Below are positions 1 through 12,401 of a DNA stretch of 64,000 nt, in pieces. The position numbers and the translations under genes are program-made. Within the stretch, counting starts at the first letter, position 1; every line of letters begins with the position of its first letter. Source of the stretch: Mycolicibacterium alvei (GTDB lineage: Bacteria; Actinomycetota; Actinomycetes; Mycobacteriales; Mycobacteriaceae); contig NZ_AP022565.1 in the NCBI RefSeq assembly GCF_010727325.1, forward strand, positions 3,100,001 through 3,164,000, written 5' to 3'. The notes below the pieces were generated by a model. The model was given only the letters and a program-made list of their open reading frames with translations. It was not told the origin of the DNA and searched no databases.

Positions 1-1736
<1,736 letters not shown>

Positions 1737-1779
1737 GACACCTCCCTTTTCGTGTAGAGAAAATGCTTGTCGTGATCTA

Positions 1780-1813
1780 CAACGTAGTCAATGTTGAGTC
1801 TGTTCCGCTCAAC
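1780..1813 (-). promoter_or_regulatory. HAIR operator overlapping a SigH-like promoter of clpB
   Basis: An inverted repeat GTTGAGT-N7-GCTCAAC at 1793-1813 matches the HspR-binding HAIR consensus (CTTGAGT-N7-ACTCAAG) with symmetrical substitutions at the ends. On the minus strand GGAAC (1806-1802), an 18-nt spacer and GTTG (1783-1780) fit the mycobacterial SigH/SigE-type consensus, and the -35 box lies inside the HAIR. HspR binding should therefore block the promoter. About 43 nt separate the -10 from the GTG start. The motifs are seen directly; their function is inferred from known mycobacterial clpB control. Confidence 0.8.
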
Positions 1814-1842
1814 TTTAGAAATTTTCGGATCGAGAGGCGACC

Positions 1843-2511
1843 ATGACGCAAAGCTGGGGTTCGGTGCTGGCCGAACTCATCCCCCTGGCCATGGTGGTGG
1901 CCCTGTCGCCGCTGTCCATCATCCCGGCGGTGCTGGTGCTGCACACACGCCACCCGCGCCCGACCGGCCTTGCCTTCCTCACCGGATGGCTCGTCGGCCT
2001 GGCCGCACTGACCACGATCTTCGTCGGCGTCTCCAGCATGCTCGGCGGGCTCAACGCAGCCCCGACGTGGGCCTCGTGGTTACGCATCGTGGTGGGTGTC
2101 GCCCTCATCGTCTTCGGTGCCTACCGATTCCTCACCCGGGAAAAATCGGAGCACATGCCCGGCTGGATGACCGGCCTCAGCAAGCTCACCCCCGTCAAGG
2201 CCGGAGCTGCGGGCCTGGCGCTCACCGTGGTGAACCCCAAGGTGCTGTTCATCTGCGCAGCAGCGGGATTGGCAATCGGCAGCGCCGGCCTCGGCCAGCC
2301 CGGGGTGTGGGCGGCAGGGCTCTACTACGTGCTGGCGGCCGGATCGACGGTGGCCCTGCCGATCCTCGCGTATGCGGTGTCCGGTGCTCGCCTGGACCCC
2401 GCGCTGACCCGACTCAAAGACTGGATGGAACGTCAGCATGCCGTATTGATTGCGGTGATTCTCGTCGTGATCGGCCTACTCGTGCTCTACAAGGGAATTC
2501 ACGCGTTATAG
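1843..2511 (+). CDS. GAP/Sap-family integral membrane protein
   Basis: A 222-residue protein with about six hydrophobic segments, beginning SWGSVLAELIPLAMVVALSP and containing a conserved ALTVVNPKVLF segment. This layout (helix, loop, NPK motif, three C-terminal helices) is that of the GAP family (peptidoglycolipid addressing protein, related to LysE-type exporters). Family members in mycobacteria are tied to export of cell-wall glycolipids, but the substrate here cannot be read from sequence. ATG at 1843 follows GAGAGGCGACC. It starts 30 nt after the clpB HAIR element, divergent from clpB, so the two promoters share about 105 nt. Family call good, function uncertain. Confidence 0.75.
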   Translation: MTQSWGSVLAELIPLAMVVALSPLSIIPAVLVLHTRHPRPTGLAFLTGWLVGLAALTTIFVGVSSMLGGLNAAPTWASWLRIVVGVALIVFGAYRFLTREKSEHMPGWMTGLSKLTPVKAGAAGLALTVVNPKVLFICAAAGLAIGSAGLGQPGVWAAGLYYVLAAGSTVALPILAYAVSGARLDPALTRLKDWMERQHAVLIAVILVVIGLLVLYKGIHAL

Positions 2512-2548
2512 ACGTCGCATTCGGCGCGGGTCGGGCTACGGTGTGCCC

Positions 2549-3172
2549 ATGTCCGAATCCGGTTTCGGTGATTTCGAATTCGAGCGGAAGTTCTTTGTCC
2601 GCGAATTGCCCGCAGTGGCAGCATCGGATCCCGCACCAGCGCTGATCGTCCAGGCCTACCTTTTCGCGTCCGACGGATATGCCGTCCGCGTCCGCGTTCA
2701 GGGGCCCGCCCCCGCAGAATTGGGCGCCGCTCCCGCCGAACTTGCCGAGGCGTTGGGCGATGAATCGATCGGGACCATGACCGCCAAAGGTCCCGCCGTC
2801 GGGGGCACCCGCTATGAAGCCGAACGCGAACTCGACCCACTGATCGCGGCGCAGATCGTGCGCCGGTCCGAATTCGTGGTCGCCAAGGTTCGCTATTCGA
2901 TGTGGCTCGGCGAGGACGGCTGGATCATCGACCAATTCCTCGGCCGAAACGCACCCCTGCTGCTCTCCGAAGTCGAGCGCGGCGGACCGGTCGTCGATCT
3001 GGCAATTCCGTCATTCTGCGTTTCGGAGGTTTCCGAGGACGACCGGTTCCGCAATGAGTATCTGGCACACCAGCCATTCGGCACCTGGTCCGACGAGTAT
3101 CTAGGTGAACTCGAACGCCGTGGACCCAGCTTTGTGGATACCTTGGGCCAGAATCAGTTTGAAGGTAGCTGA
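2549..3172 (+). CDS. CYTH-domain protein
   Basis: A 207-residue protein whose start carries the CYTH signature FEFERKFFV (the ExExK-type motif), followed by strands rich in alternating R/K and E residues (YAVRVRVQG, TMTAKGPAVGGTRYEAERELD) typical of a triphosphate tunnel. CYTH enzymes bind triphosphate substrates with divalent metal; activities include thiamine triphosphatase, tripolyphosphatase and class IV adenylate cyclase, and nothing here picks one. ATG at 2549 is preferred, but an in-frame GTG two codons earlier (2543) is possible. It follows the GAP-family gene by 37 nt on the same strand and may be cotranscribed with it. Confidence 0.72.
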   Translation: MSESGFGDFEFERKFFVRELPAVAASDPAPALIVQAYLFASDGYAVRVRVQGPAPAELGAAPAELAEALGDESIGTMTAKGPAVGGTRYEAERELDPLIAAQIVRRSEFVVAKVRYSMWLGEDGWIIDQFLGRNAPLLLSEVERGGPVVDLAIPSFCVSEVSEDDRFRNEYLAHQPFGTWSDEYLGELERRGPSFVDTLGQNQFEGS

Positions 3173-3335
3173 GGGCCGCGGCCCTGTGATATCGCGTAGT
3201 TGGTCGAAGGACTAGCGAGCCGCGTTGGAAGTGAAATTGGTGCGCAGAGGAGCCTTCGCCGGCCGTTAAGCTCACCAACAGACAGGACGAGGCGACAACG
3301 GACGGCGCCCGCTACCCCTACACGAGGAGATCGAC

Positions 3336-3653
3336 ATGTCCGGCGAACTGCGCGTGATTACCTCACACGTGCTCGAACTTGCGAAAATGCAGGCTAGCGC
3401 CGCGGAGCAGATTCTCGCGGCGGCCTCAGCGTCGCATGGTGTCAGTACATCAATGGCGGTAAATCACGGCGTCGTCTGCTCAACATCCAACATTGCCGTC
3501 GCAGCGGCAGAGGCAGCACGCGCTGCTGCCTGCGCTGGTTTGAACTCGGTGTCGACCAGTCTGTCAAGCAGGCTGGGAATGGCCGCGTCACGTTACGACC
3601 AGTCCGACGCACAAGGGGCCGGCAAACTCGGTAAAGAGATGCATCCACGCTGA
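3336..3653 (+). CDS. EspC/EspF-like ESX-1 secretion-associated protein (DUF2580)
   Basis: A small 105-residue alpha-helical protein. The N-terminus (LRVITSHVLELAKMQASAA), the central NHGVVCS element and the C-terminal helix ending SRYDQSD match the EspC/EspF family pattern. YDQSD is a YxxxD motif, the general C-terminal type VII secretion signal. Such proteins are secreted through ESX-1 and in M. tuberculosis are encoded next to EspA or EspE partners; an EspA/EspE-like gene lies 1.7 kb downstream. ATG at 3336 has GAGGAG 6-12 nt upstream. It is the first gene of a four-gene plus-strand group. No ESX core component is visible in the window. Confidence 0.78.
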   Translation: MSGELRVITSHVLELAKMQASAAEQILAAASASHGVSTSMAVNHGVVCSTSNIAVAAAEAARAAACAGLNSVSTSLSSRLGMAASRYDQSDAQGAGKLGKEMHPR

Positions 3654-3753
3654 GACCACTTCCGGTCGGCAACTTCGTCGGCGGTAACGTACGGATCGAA
3701 GCCACTTGTCTCGGCTCGCTCCGGCCGTCGACCAGAATCGGGACTGCAGATAC

Positions 3754-4338
3754 GTGACCACACAAGATCCAGACGATGAGTTTTTCCACTCCGAAGACAC
3801 AGGTTTGGACGCGCTCGACTTCGACACACCCCAACTCGGCGATGACGCGTCGGGACTCGACGCTCTTCCGGCTTACTTCGACGGCGGCATTGACCACGGA
3901 ACAAGCCTCGATGGTGTCGACGATTTCACCGATACCCACGTCGAGGAAGACGAGGACGATGGTTTCGGCGCGGTCGACTCGGACGAAGCTGCCACGGACG
4001 AGGACCAGGTCCCCGTGGTCGAGGCGATCAACCCGCCCGGCACCGTCTCCGTGACGGCCTACCTCGGAGGTTCGGTCGCCCACGTCGATCTGGATCCCAA
4101 GGTGACCACCTTGACCGAATCGCAACTGGCCGAAGAGATCCGGTTCGTGGCAGGAGTGGCAGCCACGAAAGCAACAGCTGTCGTGCACGTCGGTGTGGTG
4201 AACATGCTCGTCGAGCAGGGCATGGATCTCCGCGACGCGCGGGAATTCGTGGAGACCAACATGCCGTTCGCCACACCGGAACAGGCCCACGAGGCCGACC
4301 TCGCGCTCATCGCACGTCACGCCGAGCGCGAAGACTGA
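3754..4338 (+). CDS. EspH-like ESX-1 secretion-associated protein
   Basis: About 194 residues. The first half is strongly acidic and Asp-rich (DTGLDALDFDTPQLGDDAS, then EEDEDDGF), like the LDALDF-containing head of mycobacterial EspH (Rv3867). The second half, from INPPGTVSVTAYLGG through VTTLTESQLAEEI, follows the EspH core pattern of a small beta-strand unit then helices, and ends in a helix. EspH is a cytosolic ESX-1-associated factor. GTG at 3754 is chosen because coding composition and family alignment begin there; an in-frame upstream ATG (3706) would add 16 atypical residues. Homology is recognised by eye, and the paralogue class (EspH versus EspH-like) is not settled. Confidence 0.7.
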   Translation: MTTQDPDDEFFHSEDTGLDALDFDTPQLGDDASGLDALPAYFDGGIDHGTSLDGVDDFTDTHVEEDEDDGFGAVDSDEAATDEDQVPVVEAINPPGTVSVTAYLGGSVAHVDLDPKVTTLTESQLAEEIRFVAGVAATKATAVVHVGVVNMLVEQGMDLRDAREFVETNMPFATPEQAHEADLALIARHAERED

Positions 4339-4363
4339 CCGAGGGGCGACCATCAACGAAACC

Positions 4364-5161
4364 GTGCCACCACCGCCGCAGGCGGGATGGTTTACCGACC
4401 CTTGGAACACTCAGCAGATCCGGTACTTCGACGGCAGGCAGTGGACAGCCCACGTGGCATCTGGTCCGCCGATGCAACCGCCGACCGCGGCCAAGGTCCC
4501 TGCCCCGCCGCTGACTTCAGGCGGGTACCCGTTCGGGGAGCCCACTCTGTTCCTCCAACCAATCCACGGTGGAGCGGGCTCCGATATCCGTTGCTCGATT
4601 ACAAACCCGCGTGGGCAACTACTCGCGTTGATCCAACTACTGAAAGCACCCCCCCTGGGGGCTGAGGCAATCAGCGAACTCGTATTCGAGGTCGTTCGGC
4701 CCGATGGAACACAACTGCTGCAGTTCATCCGATCCGTTGGATTCCGGGGTCATGGCAAACATGGTCTGCACGTTCGCGACCCCGACGGCCGTGAACTCGG
4801 TTGCCTTCGGCAGACCAGCTCGTATTGGCAATTCTTCCGAACCCCAAAAATTTCGTTCGAGCTCGAGTATCAGGACCAATCGCTAGGCGCCACCAAAATA
4901 CGTTCCTATATCCCCAAGTTCACCAAGTTGGAACTCGACGAACCGATTTACGACACCAGTACAGAGATCGGACGGGTACATAGTCAACGGAACCAATCCA
5001 AGCTCGAAGCCATGTTCATGTACGCGACCTTCGATTACCGGCTCGACTGTGCGCATCCCACGTCCCCACCAATGCCTACGCTGCTGCTGGCCACCACTTT
5101 TGCACACTTTCTGTATGACCATCTCGATTCGCTAGCGCCGTTCTCGCGGTGGGCCCGATGA
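4364..5161 (+). CDS. DUF2510 + LURP-one/scramblase-like protein
   Basis: A 265-residue protein. Residues about 7-30 (AGWFTDPWNTQQIRYFDGRQ) form a DUF2510 motif, a short Trp-rich actinobacterial module often found at the N-terminus of membrane or secreted proteins. The rest, about residues 55-250, has the strand pattern of LURP-one-related/scramblase-like barrels. No obvious signal peptide or transmembrane segment. The start is unclear: GTG at 4364 lies 17 nt after GAGGGG (4341-4346), whereas a non-canonical in-frame ATC at 4352 has ideal spacing. Base composition is lower in GC than its neighbours in the second half. It sits between the EspH-like and EspA/E-like genes; a role with them is inferred from position only. 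Confidence 0.65.
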   Translation: MPPPPQAGWFTDPWNTQQIRYFDGRQWTAHVASGPPMQPPTAAKVPAPPLTSGGYPFGEPTLFLQPIHGGAGSDIRCSITNPRGQLLALIQLLKAPPLGAEAISELVFEVVRPDGTQLLQFIRSVGFRGHGKHGLHVRDPDGRELGCLRQTSSYWQFFRTPKISFELEYQDQSLGATKIRSYIPKFTKLELDEPIYDTSTEIGRVHSQRNQSKLEAMFMYATFDYRLDCAHPTSPPMPTLLLATTFAHFLYDHLDSLAPFSRWAR

Positions 5162-5310
5162 GTGTGCCGTCAGCCTAGACACCAGCCGTCAGCGCATTCA
5201 GGGTTGCCCCAGAGAACACCAAAGCCGTGTTTTGAACACCCAAAATTGGCGCATAGCAACATGTTGGCGTGCTGTTAGGCTCGCCCCAGCGAAGGAAGGA
5301 CCAGACAAGA

Positions 5311-6030
5311 ATGAGCTTTTGGGATGCCGCGGAGAAGGTCAGCAAGACTCTCGGCAAGAGCGACGCGTTGAGCGATCTCGGGGATGCCAACACTCTGTGG
5401 TCCACGAAATCTCATGACGAAGCCGGGGACAAGCTGGGACTGGGTTCCGACGCGATTGGCATCGTGCAGATGTTCCTCGGTAAGTCCTTCGCAACTCCCA
5501 TTATCAACGTCGGCCTGTTGGGCATCCAAGGTATGACTCTCACTTGCGGAGTCGGCAATCCGGATACTGGCGACAGGTTCGGGCAGGGCGCAGAACAGTT
5601 AGGCCACGTCCATGACACCCTGGAATCGGCGAAGCCGACATCGGGGTGGCAAGGCGAGGCCTCGCAGGCCTACACCGGCCAAGACGCCAAACAGCAAGAC
5701 CTCGCGCGCTCGCTTGCGGAAGCCGACAAGGCCTTGGAAGCAATCGTGAGTAAGCAGGCGAGTCAAGTCGATCAGACGCGCTCGTTCCTCGGCACATGCG
5801 CGACTGTCCTCGGCTATGCGATCCTGCCGGCCATGATTGCGAAGGTCTCCGGTCCGCAAGGTCCTGCCGTCGCATTGGCAATTGAGGTCGGAGCTGTCGC
5901 CGGCTCAGTACCTCTTGCTGCCGGACAGATGTCGATGATGTCCACCAACGCAGCAGCGAACGCGGTCGAGGTCGGGAAGGTCATCGGGCAATACACCAAG
6001 GTGGCGGCAAGCGCGACGTTCGGCAAGTAG
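5311..6030 (+). CDS. EspA/EspE-like ESX-1 substrate
   Basis: About 239 residues. The central region has a helix-turn-helix pair with the WxG element SGWQG followed by YTGQD, a YxxxD type VII secretion motif, at the spacing seen in EspA/EspE and related substrates. Two hydrophobic C-terminal segments (around LGYAILPAMIA and ALAIEVGAVAGSVPLAAG) follow, again as in EspA/EspE N-terminal domains; the long low-complexity tail of EspA is absent. ATG at 5311 (MSFWDAAEKV) is preferred over an upstream in-frame ATG at 5269 because GGAAGGA lies 13-20 nt before it and the upstream segment is unlike a protein start. Probably secreted as a partner of the EspC-like protein encoded upstream; this pairing is inferred. 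Confidence 0.72.
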   Translation: MSFWDAAEKVSKTLGKSDALSDLGDANTLWSTKSHDEAGDKLGLGSDAIGIVQMFLGKSFATPIINVGLLGIQGMTLTCGVGNPDTGDRFGQGAEQLGHVHDTLESAKPTSGWQGEASQAYTGQDAKQQDLARSLAEADKALEAIVSKQASQVDQTRSFLGTCATVLGYAILPAMIAKVSGPQGPAVALAIEVGAVAGSVPLAAGQMSMMSTNAAANAVEVGKVIGQYTKVAASATFGK

Positions 6031-6040
6031 GAACCGAGCC

Positions 6041-6226
6041 CTACAGCATCAGCCAACCCGGTTCCGCCGTCGGCGGGACCGCCATCACATAGCGCAGCAT
6101 CGCGGTACCGACCAGGTTCGACACTGCGATCATCGTGCTCAGTTGCTGGGCAATCGTCGGACTGATGTTGGAGATCAGCGCCGCTTTGCGGCGGCCCGCG
6201 CGTACCGCGCCTATGATGCGACTCCG
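6041..6226 (-). pseudogene. C-terminal remnant of a TetR-family regulator
   Basis: The minus strand reads open for about 60 codons to a TAG at 6043-6041, with a translation including AVRAGRRKAALISN, NLVGTAMLRYVMAVPPTAEP and a short hydrophobic end. This resembles the ligand-domain C-terminus of mycobacterial TetR proteins, where a segment like VGxAMxRYVL precedes the end. No DNA-binding domain or plausible start is found upstream, because the flavohemoprotein gene begins there on the other strand. It is best read as the leftover of a deleted regulator. Similarity is short, so confidence is limited. Confidence 0.4.
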
Positions 6227-7392
6227 TGGGACTCGATGACCGTGACGCGCTGCAGACGCTGCAGAACGCCGTCGACCCCGAGCAGGGCTCAGCGCCCCTG
6301 ATCCGCGATTTCTACACCCGGTGGTTCGCCACCGACCTCTCGGCCCGCGATCTGTTTCCCCCCGACATGGACCACCAGCGCGATGTGTTCGCGCGCGCCC
6401 TGACCTGGTTGTTCGGAGAGTTGATCGCCCAACGCGCCGACGAGCCGGTGGCGTTTTTGGCCCAGCTCGGCAGGGACCACCGCAAATACGGTGTGACGCA
6501 GGGGCATTACGACTCCATGCAGGGTGCGCTGTACAACGCGCTGCATGACCACCTCGACTCCGAATGGGACGACCGCCTGGCCGAGGCCACCCGCGATGCC
6601 GTGGCCCTGATCATCGGGGTGATGCGCGGCGCGGCCGACGCCGAGGAATCTCCGGCCTACCGCGACGGCACCGTCATCGAGCACCACCGGGTCACCCGCG
6701 ACGTCTCGGTGATCCGGCTGCAACTCGACGAGCCGCTGTTCTATCACCCCGGCCAGTACGTCACCGTCCAGGTTCCACAGTGGCCGCGCCGGTGGCGCTA
6801 CCTGAGCCCGGCCATCCCCTCCGATCGTTCGGGGGGCATCGAGTTCCACGTCCGGTCGGTTCCCGGCGGCATGGTGAGCACAGCCATCGTCGCCGAGACC
6901 AAGATCGGGGACCGCTGGCGGCTGTCCAGCCCGCACGGGGGGTTGCATGTCGATCGCGACGGCGAAGATGTCCTGATGGTGGCGGGCAGTACGGGCCTGG
7001 CCCCGCTGCGCAACATCATCATGGACATGACGTTGCACGGCGAGAATCCGCGCGTGCACCTGTTCTTCGGTGGCCGCTATCCGTGCGAGCTGTATGACCT
7101 GAAAACGCTGTGGCACATCGCCTCGACGAACCCGTGGCTGTCGGTGACCCCGGTGTCGGAGTACAGCACCGATCCCCCGTGGGCCGGCCAGTATCCCGAC
7201 GTCCGACCGCCGCGCGGGCTCCATGTGCGCCAGACCGGCACTCTGGCGGAGGTGGTGACGAAATTCGGCAATTGGGGCGATCGGCAGATCCTGGTGTGCG
7301 GCGGACCGGACATGGTCACCGCCACCAAGTCCGCTCTGGTCGAGCGAGGCGCGCCGGCCGACCGCATCCAGCACGACCCGTTGACGCGCTGA
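6226..7392 (+). CDS. Flavohemoprotein (globin + FAD/NAD reductase)
   Basis: A 388-residue two-part protein. Residues 1-135 are a globin domain with the proximal-His region LGRDHRKYGVT; residues 150-388 form a ferredoxin-NADP reductase-like module with the flavin-binding segment RYLSPA, the nucleotide-binding GSTGLAPLRNII and the terminal CGGPDMV. M. tuberculosis carries a similar type II flavohemoglobin (Rv0385) beside clpB, the same neighbourhood as here. Classical flavohemoglobins dioxygenate NO; type II members differ at FAD and heme contacts and other reactions have been proposed, so the reaction is left open. GTG at 6226 is the start; the stop TGA overlaps the next gene's ATG (ATGA), indicating translational coupling. 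Confidence 0.88.
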   Translation: MGLDDRDALQTLQNAVDPEQGSAPLIRDFYTRWFATDLSARDLFPPDMDHQRDVFARALTWLFGELIAQRADEPVAFLAQLGRDHRKYGVTQGHYDSMQGALYNALHDHLDSEWDDRLAEATRDAVALIIGVMRGAADAEESPAYRDGTVIEHHRVTRDVSVIRLQLDEPLFYHPGQYVTVQVPQWPRRWRYLSPAIPSDRSGGIEFHVRSVPGGMVSTAIVAETKIGDRWRLSSPHGGLHVDRDGEDVLMVAGSTGLAPLRNIIMDMTLHGENPRVHLFFGGRYPCELYDLKTLWHIASTNPWLSVTPVSEYSTDPPWAGQYPDVRPPRGLHVRQTGTLAEVVTKFGNWGDRQILVCGGPDMVTATKSALVERGAPADRIQHDPLTR

Positions 7393-8294
7393 TGGCCGAC
7401 ATCCGCGCGGTGACCCTGCAGGATCCGTCGTCGTCGCTGACGGCCACCTATGTTCCGGCCGCGGGGATGATCTGCACGTCGTTGGCCGACGGCATGGACG
7501 AGTACCTGGGCCAACGACGCGGGCTGCAAGCCTATATCGCCGACGGCAAGACGATGGGCATCCCGATCCTCTATCCGTGGGCAAACCGATTGAGTGCCAA
7601 CGAATACCGGGTCGACGACGCCGTGGTGGACGTGACCCCCGGGGTGAACGGTGTGCGTGGCGATGCGCACGGGGCACCGATCCACGGCGTGCTCGCCGCC
7701 AACCCGGACTGGCAGGTGACCGAGGAATCCGGGAACGTGCTGACAGCGGAGCTGGACTGGGGTATCGATCCACGACTGCTGGCAACGTTCCCGTTTCCCC
7801 ACCGCCTCACGATGGCAGTGGCGCTCGCCGACAGGACCCTCACGGTGGCCACCACCGTGACATCGACCGCCCAGAAACACGTCCCGCTGTGCTACGGCTA
7901 CCACCCGTACGTGACGATTCCCGCAGTGCCACGCGAGGATTGGCAATTGCAGACCCCCGCCATGCGGCATCTGCGCGTCGACGACCGGGGCCTGCCCACC
8001 GGCGAAACCCAACCGTGGCAGGCGGGGGTGAGGCGTCTAGGTAGCACCGAGCTGGACGACGGATTCGACGACGTCGCCGAGGGTGCGGTGTTCGCGCTGA
8101 CCGGCGGGGCGGCGCGGGTGGAGGTCACTTTCGACCGGGGCTATGGTGCAGCCCAACTCTTCGCCCCACGGAGTGACAGCGTGGTGGGGATCGAGCCAAT
8201 GGCCGCACCCACCGACGCATTACGCCGCGGAAAATACAAAATGGCCGCCCCCGGAAGTCCGGAGACGGCCACCTTTTCGATCAGAATCGGCTAA
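7392..8294 (+). CDS. Aldose 1-epimerase family protein
   Basis: A 300-residue beta-sandwich protein of the galactose mutarotase superfamily. Typical elements: GIPILYPWANRLS near residue 60 (substrate-binding Arg), HGVLAANPDW with a conserved His near residue 98, the CYGYHPYV motif with the catalytic His near residue 177, and late VGIEPMAAPTDA with the catalytic Glu near residue 275. It interconverts sugar anomers; the sugar is unknown. Its ATG overlaps the flavohemoprotein stop. It converges with hspR, 21 nt away. The last codons contain a GC-rich inverted repeat (GGCCG...CGGCC at about 8241-8269) that could help terminate transcription. Confidence 0.88.
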   Translation: MADIRAVTLQDPSSSLTATYVPAAGMICTSLADGMDEYLGQRRGLQAYIADGKTMGIPILYPWANRLSANEYRVDDAVVDVTPGVNGVRGDAHGAPIHGVLAANPDWQVTEESGNVLTAELDWGIDPRLLATFPFPHRLTMAVALADRTLTVATTVTSTAQKHVPLCYGYHPYVTIPAVPREDWQLQTPAMRHLRVDDRGLPTGETQPWQAGVRRLGSTELDDGFDDVAEGAVFALTGGAARVEVTFDRGYGAAQLFAPRSDSVVGIEPMAAPTDALRRGKYKMAAPGSPETATFSIRIG

Positions 8295-8315
8295 CGCCCA
8301 CCTCGGTGCGGCTGG

Positions 8316-8705
8316 CTACGGCCGATGTCGCCGCCGAGCGGCTCCGGGCTGCCACAGAACAACCGCCTTGGACGCCACCGCCACCTCATGACGCTGGTTG
8401 GTACTGAGTTGTTCGACCTGGTGGGTCAACTCGGATACCCGGGCGCGCAGTGCATCCACCTGATTGGTGAGTTCGATGATGCGCTTGATGCCGGCCAGGT
8501 TGACGCCCTCGTCCTGCGACAGCCGCTGCACCTCACGGAGCAGGTCGACGTCACGCTCAGAGTACCGGCGGCCGCCTCCGGAACTGCGCTGCGGGCTGAC
8601 CAGGCCGAGCCGGTCGTATGTGCGCAGGGTCTGCGCGTGCATACCGGCCAGCTCGGCGGCCACCGAGATCAAGAACGTGCGGGCTTCCTCTTTGCGCTGA
8701 CTCAT
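8316..8705 (-). CDS. hspR: HspR heat-shock repressor (MerR family)
   Basis: A 129-residue MerR-type regulator with a winged HTH ([21 protein letters not shown], split by the helices, and [14 protein letters not shown]) and a C-terminal helix. HspR binds HAIR inverted repeats and uses DnaK as corepressor, so free DnaK levels set heat-shock expression. It is the last gene of dnaK-grpE-dnaJ-hspR; its ATG overlaps the dnaJ stop by 4 nt. HAIR sites lie before dnaK and before clpB in this window, so both are probable targets and the operon autoregulates. The tail is basic (ARRRHRP). Confidence 0.96.
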   Translation of the reverse strand: MSQRKEEARTFLISVAAELAGMHAQTLRTYDRLGLVSPQRSSGGGRRYSERDVDLLREVQRLSQDEGVNLAGIKRIIELTNQVDALRARVSELTHQVEQLSTNQRHEVAVASKAVVLWQPGAARRRHRP

Positions 8706-9868
8706 ATGTTGCCTGCCCAGCCGGCCCGCGGATCGAAACCGCCGGCCCGTTCGGCTTTCGCATATGCCTCGAGCGCCTCTGCCGCTTCACCTTCCAGGTT
8801 CGGCGGCACTGCGACCTTCACTGTGACCAACAGGTCACCGTGGCCGCCTGCGCGTTTGGGTACCCCGCGCCCGCGCACCCGCAGGATTCGGCCGTCGGAG
8901 GTGCCCTTGGGCACCCGCACACCGACCTTGCCCTCCAGTGTGGGAACGGAAAGCGTTGTCCCCAAAGCTAATTCATGAAAGCTCACCGGAACGCTGACGG
9001 TCAGGTCGTCGCCGTCACGCCCGAACACCTTGTCGGGACGCACGTGCACGGTGACGTAGAGATCGCCCGAGGGCGCACCCCGCAGCCCGGCCTCACCCTG
9101 GCCGGCCAGCCGAATTCGCTGACCATCCTCGACACCCGGCGGGATCCGCACATTGATCGTGCGGGTCCGGGTGGTGACGCCGGTGCCCTGACACTCAGCA
9201 CACGGGTGCTCGATGATCGAACCGCTGCCCCGGCATTCGGTGCAGGGTTCGGAGAACCCGAACGCCCCCTGGTTGCGGTTGACCACACCGGAGCCGTTGC
9301 AGTTCGGACATACCTTGGGGCTGGTGCCCGGTCGCGCACCGCTGCCGTGGCAGTTGGTGCACGGCGCCGGGCTGGTCAACCGCAGCGGCATGGCCACGCC
9401 CTTGGTGGCTTCCAAGAAGGACAGCTCGGTTTCGGTTTCCAGATCGTTGCCCCGGCGGGGCCTGCTCGGGCGTGGTTGCGCACCGCGCCCGAACAGCCCA
9501 CCGAAGAGGTCACCGATGTTGGCGCCGCCGCTCTGGCCGGCGGCGTCGAACAGGTCCCCCAGATTGAATTCGGCTCCATCGGAACCGAATCCGCCACTGA
9601 AGTTCCCGCCCGGGTTGAACCGACGACCACCGCCGGCGAACAACCGACGGGTCTCGTCATACTCCTTGCGCTTCGCGGGGTCCGACAGAACACTGTTGGC
9701 CTCGGAAACCGCCTTGAACCGCTCGGCCGCTCCCGCGTCGGGATTGCGGTCGGGATGCAGTTCAGAGGCCAGTTTCCGGTAGGCCTTCTTGATCTCGTCG
9801 GCGCTGGCGTCAGAGGAGACGCCGAGTTCCTTATAGAAGTCCTTCTCGACCCACTCACGTTGGGCCAT
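8702..9868 (-). CDS. dnaJ: DnaJ co-chaperone (type I)
   Basis: A 388-residue Hsp40. J domain at residues about 8-75 with the HPDRNP loop that stimulates DnaK ATPase; Gly/Phe-rich region with [12 protein letters not shown]; four CxxCxGxG zinc-binding repeats ([32 protein letters not shown]) around residues 160-235; C-terminal substrate-binding domain. All Cys of both zinc centres are present. The position after grpE and before hspR equals dnaJ1 of M. tuberculosis. The start ATG at 9868 follows AGGAGGTGGCGC. A 37-nt gap separates it from grpE. Confidence 0.97.
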   Translation of the reverse strand: MAQREWVEKDFYKELGVSSDASADEIKKAYRKLASELHPDRNPDAGAAERFKAVSEANSVLSDPAKRKEYDETRRLFAGGGRRFNPGGNFSGGFGSDGAEFNLGDLFDAAGQSGGANIGDLFGGLFGRGAQPRPSRPRRGNDLETETELSFLEATKGVAMPLRLTSPAPCTNCHGSGARPGTSPKVCPNCNGSGVVNRNQGAFGFSEPCTECRGSGSIIEHPCAECQGTGVTTRTRTINVRIPPGVEDGQRIRLAGQGEAGLRGAPSGDLYVTVHVRPDKVFGRDGDDLTVSVPVSFHELALGTTLSVPTLEGKVGVRVPKGTSDGRILRVRGRGVPKRAGGHGDLLVTVKVAVPPNLEGEAAEALEAYAKAERAGGFDPRAGWAGNI

Positions 9869-9905
9869 GCGCCACCTCCTAACCTCTTCTCTCTAGTTGG
9901 TTGGA

Positions 9906-10516
9906 CTAATTGTCTGATTCTGCGGTCTGATCGCCTGCGGCGTCAGCATTTTCCGCTTCCGCCGGCGGCACGGTGTCGACCACGCCGACCATGGCGTGCC
10001 TGACCACCTGATCACCGATCCGGTAACCCCGGCGCATCACGGTCCCCACCACAGGGTGGGTACCCTCGCCCTCGTGCTGCACGGCTTCGTGCAGTGACGG
10101 ATCGAACTCGTCACCCTCCGCGCCGAACCCGGAAAGGCCCTGTCCCTCAAGAGCACCGACGAGCTTGTCGGCAACGGACTTGAGCGGCCCGGATTCCAGG
10201 TCGCCGTGGCTGCGGGCCCGGTCCAGATCGTCGAGGATACCCAGCAACTGGGTGATGACGTTGGCCTTGGCCCGGTCGGCGGTGACCTGCTGATCGCGCA
10301 GTGACCGCTTGCGGTAGTTGTCGTATTCGGCCTTCACGCGTTGCAGCGTTGCCTTGAGCTCGGCGACCTCGTCGCTATCGCTCCCAGACTCCCCCGTTGC
10401 GGGGGCGGCGGGCGCCGGCCCACCAGGGGCCGGCGCCTGCTCACGAACCTCACCGGTGTCGGGATCGATGCGCCGTTTGTCGGTGATGGTCACCGGCTCG
10501 TGCGAATCGTTCTCGG

Positions 10517-10520
<4 letters not shown>
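9906..10520 (-). CDS. grpE: GrpE nucleotide exchange factor
   Basis: A 204-residue protein with a disordered, acidic/Pro-Ala N-terminus, a long coiled coil ([20 protein letters not shown] and onward) and the C-terminal beta-domain signature [21 protein letters not shown] that inserts into the DnaK nucleotide cleft. It promotes ADP release from DnaK. The ATG overlaps the dnaK stop by 4 nt, so translation is coupled. Length is usual for actinobacterial GrpE. Confidence 0.96.
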
Positions 10521-12373
<1,853 letters not shown>

Positions 12374-12401
12374 GGTGTTGCCTCCTGTAGAGATATAGGG
12401 G

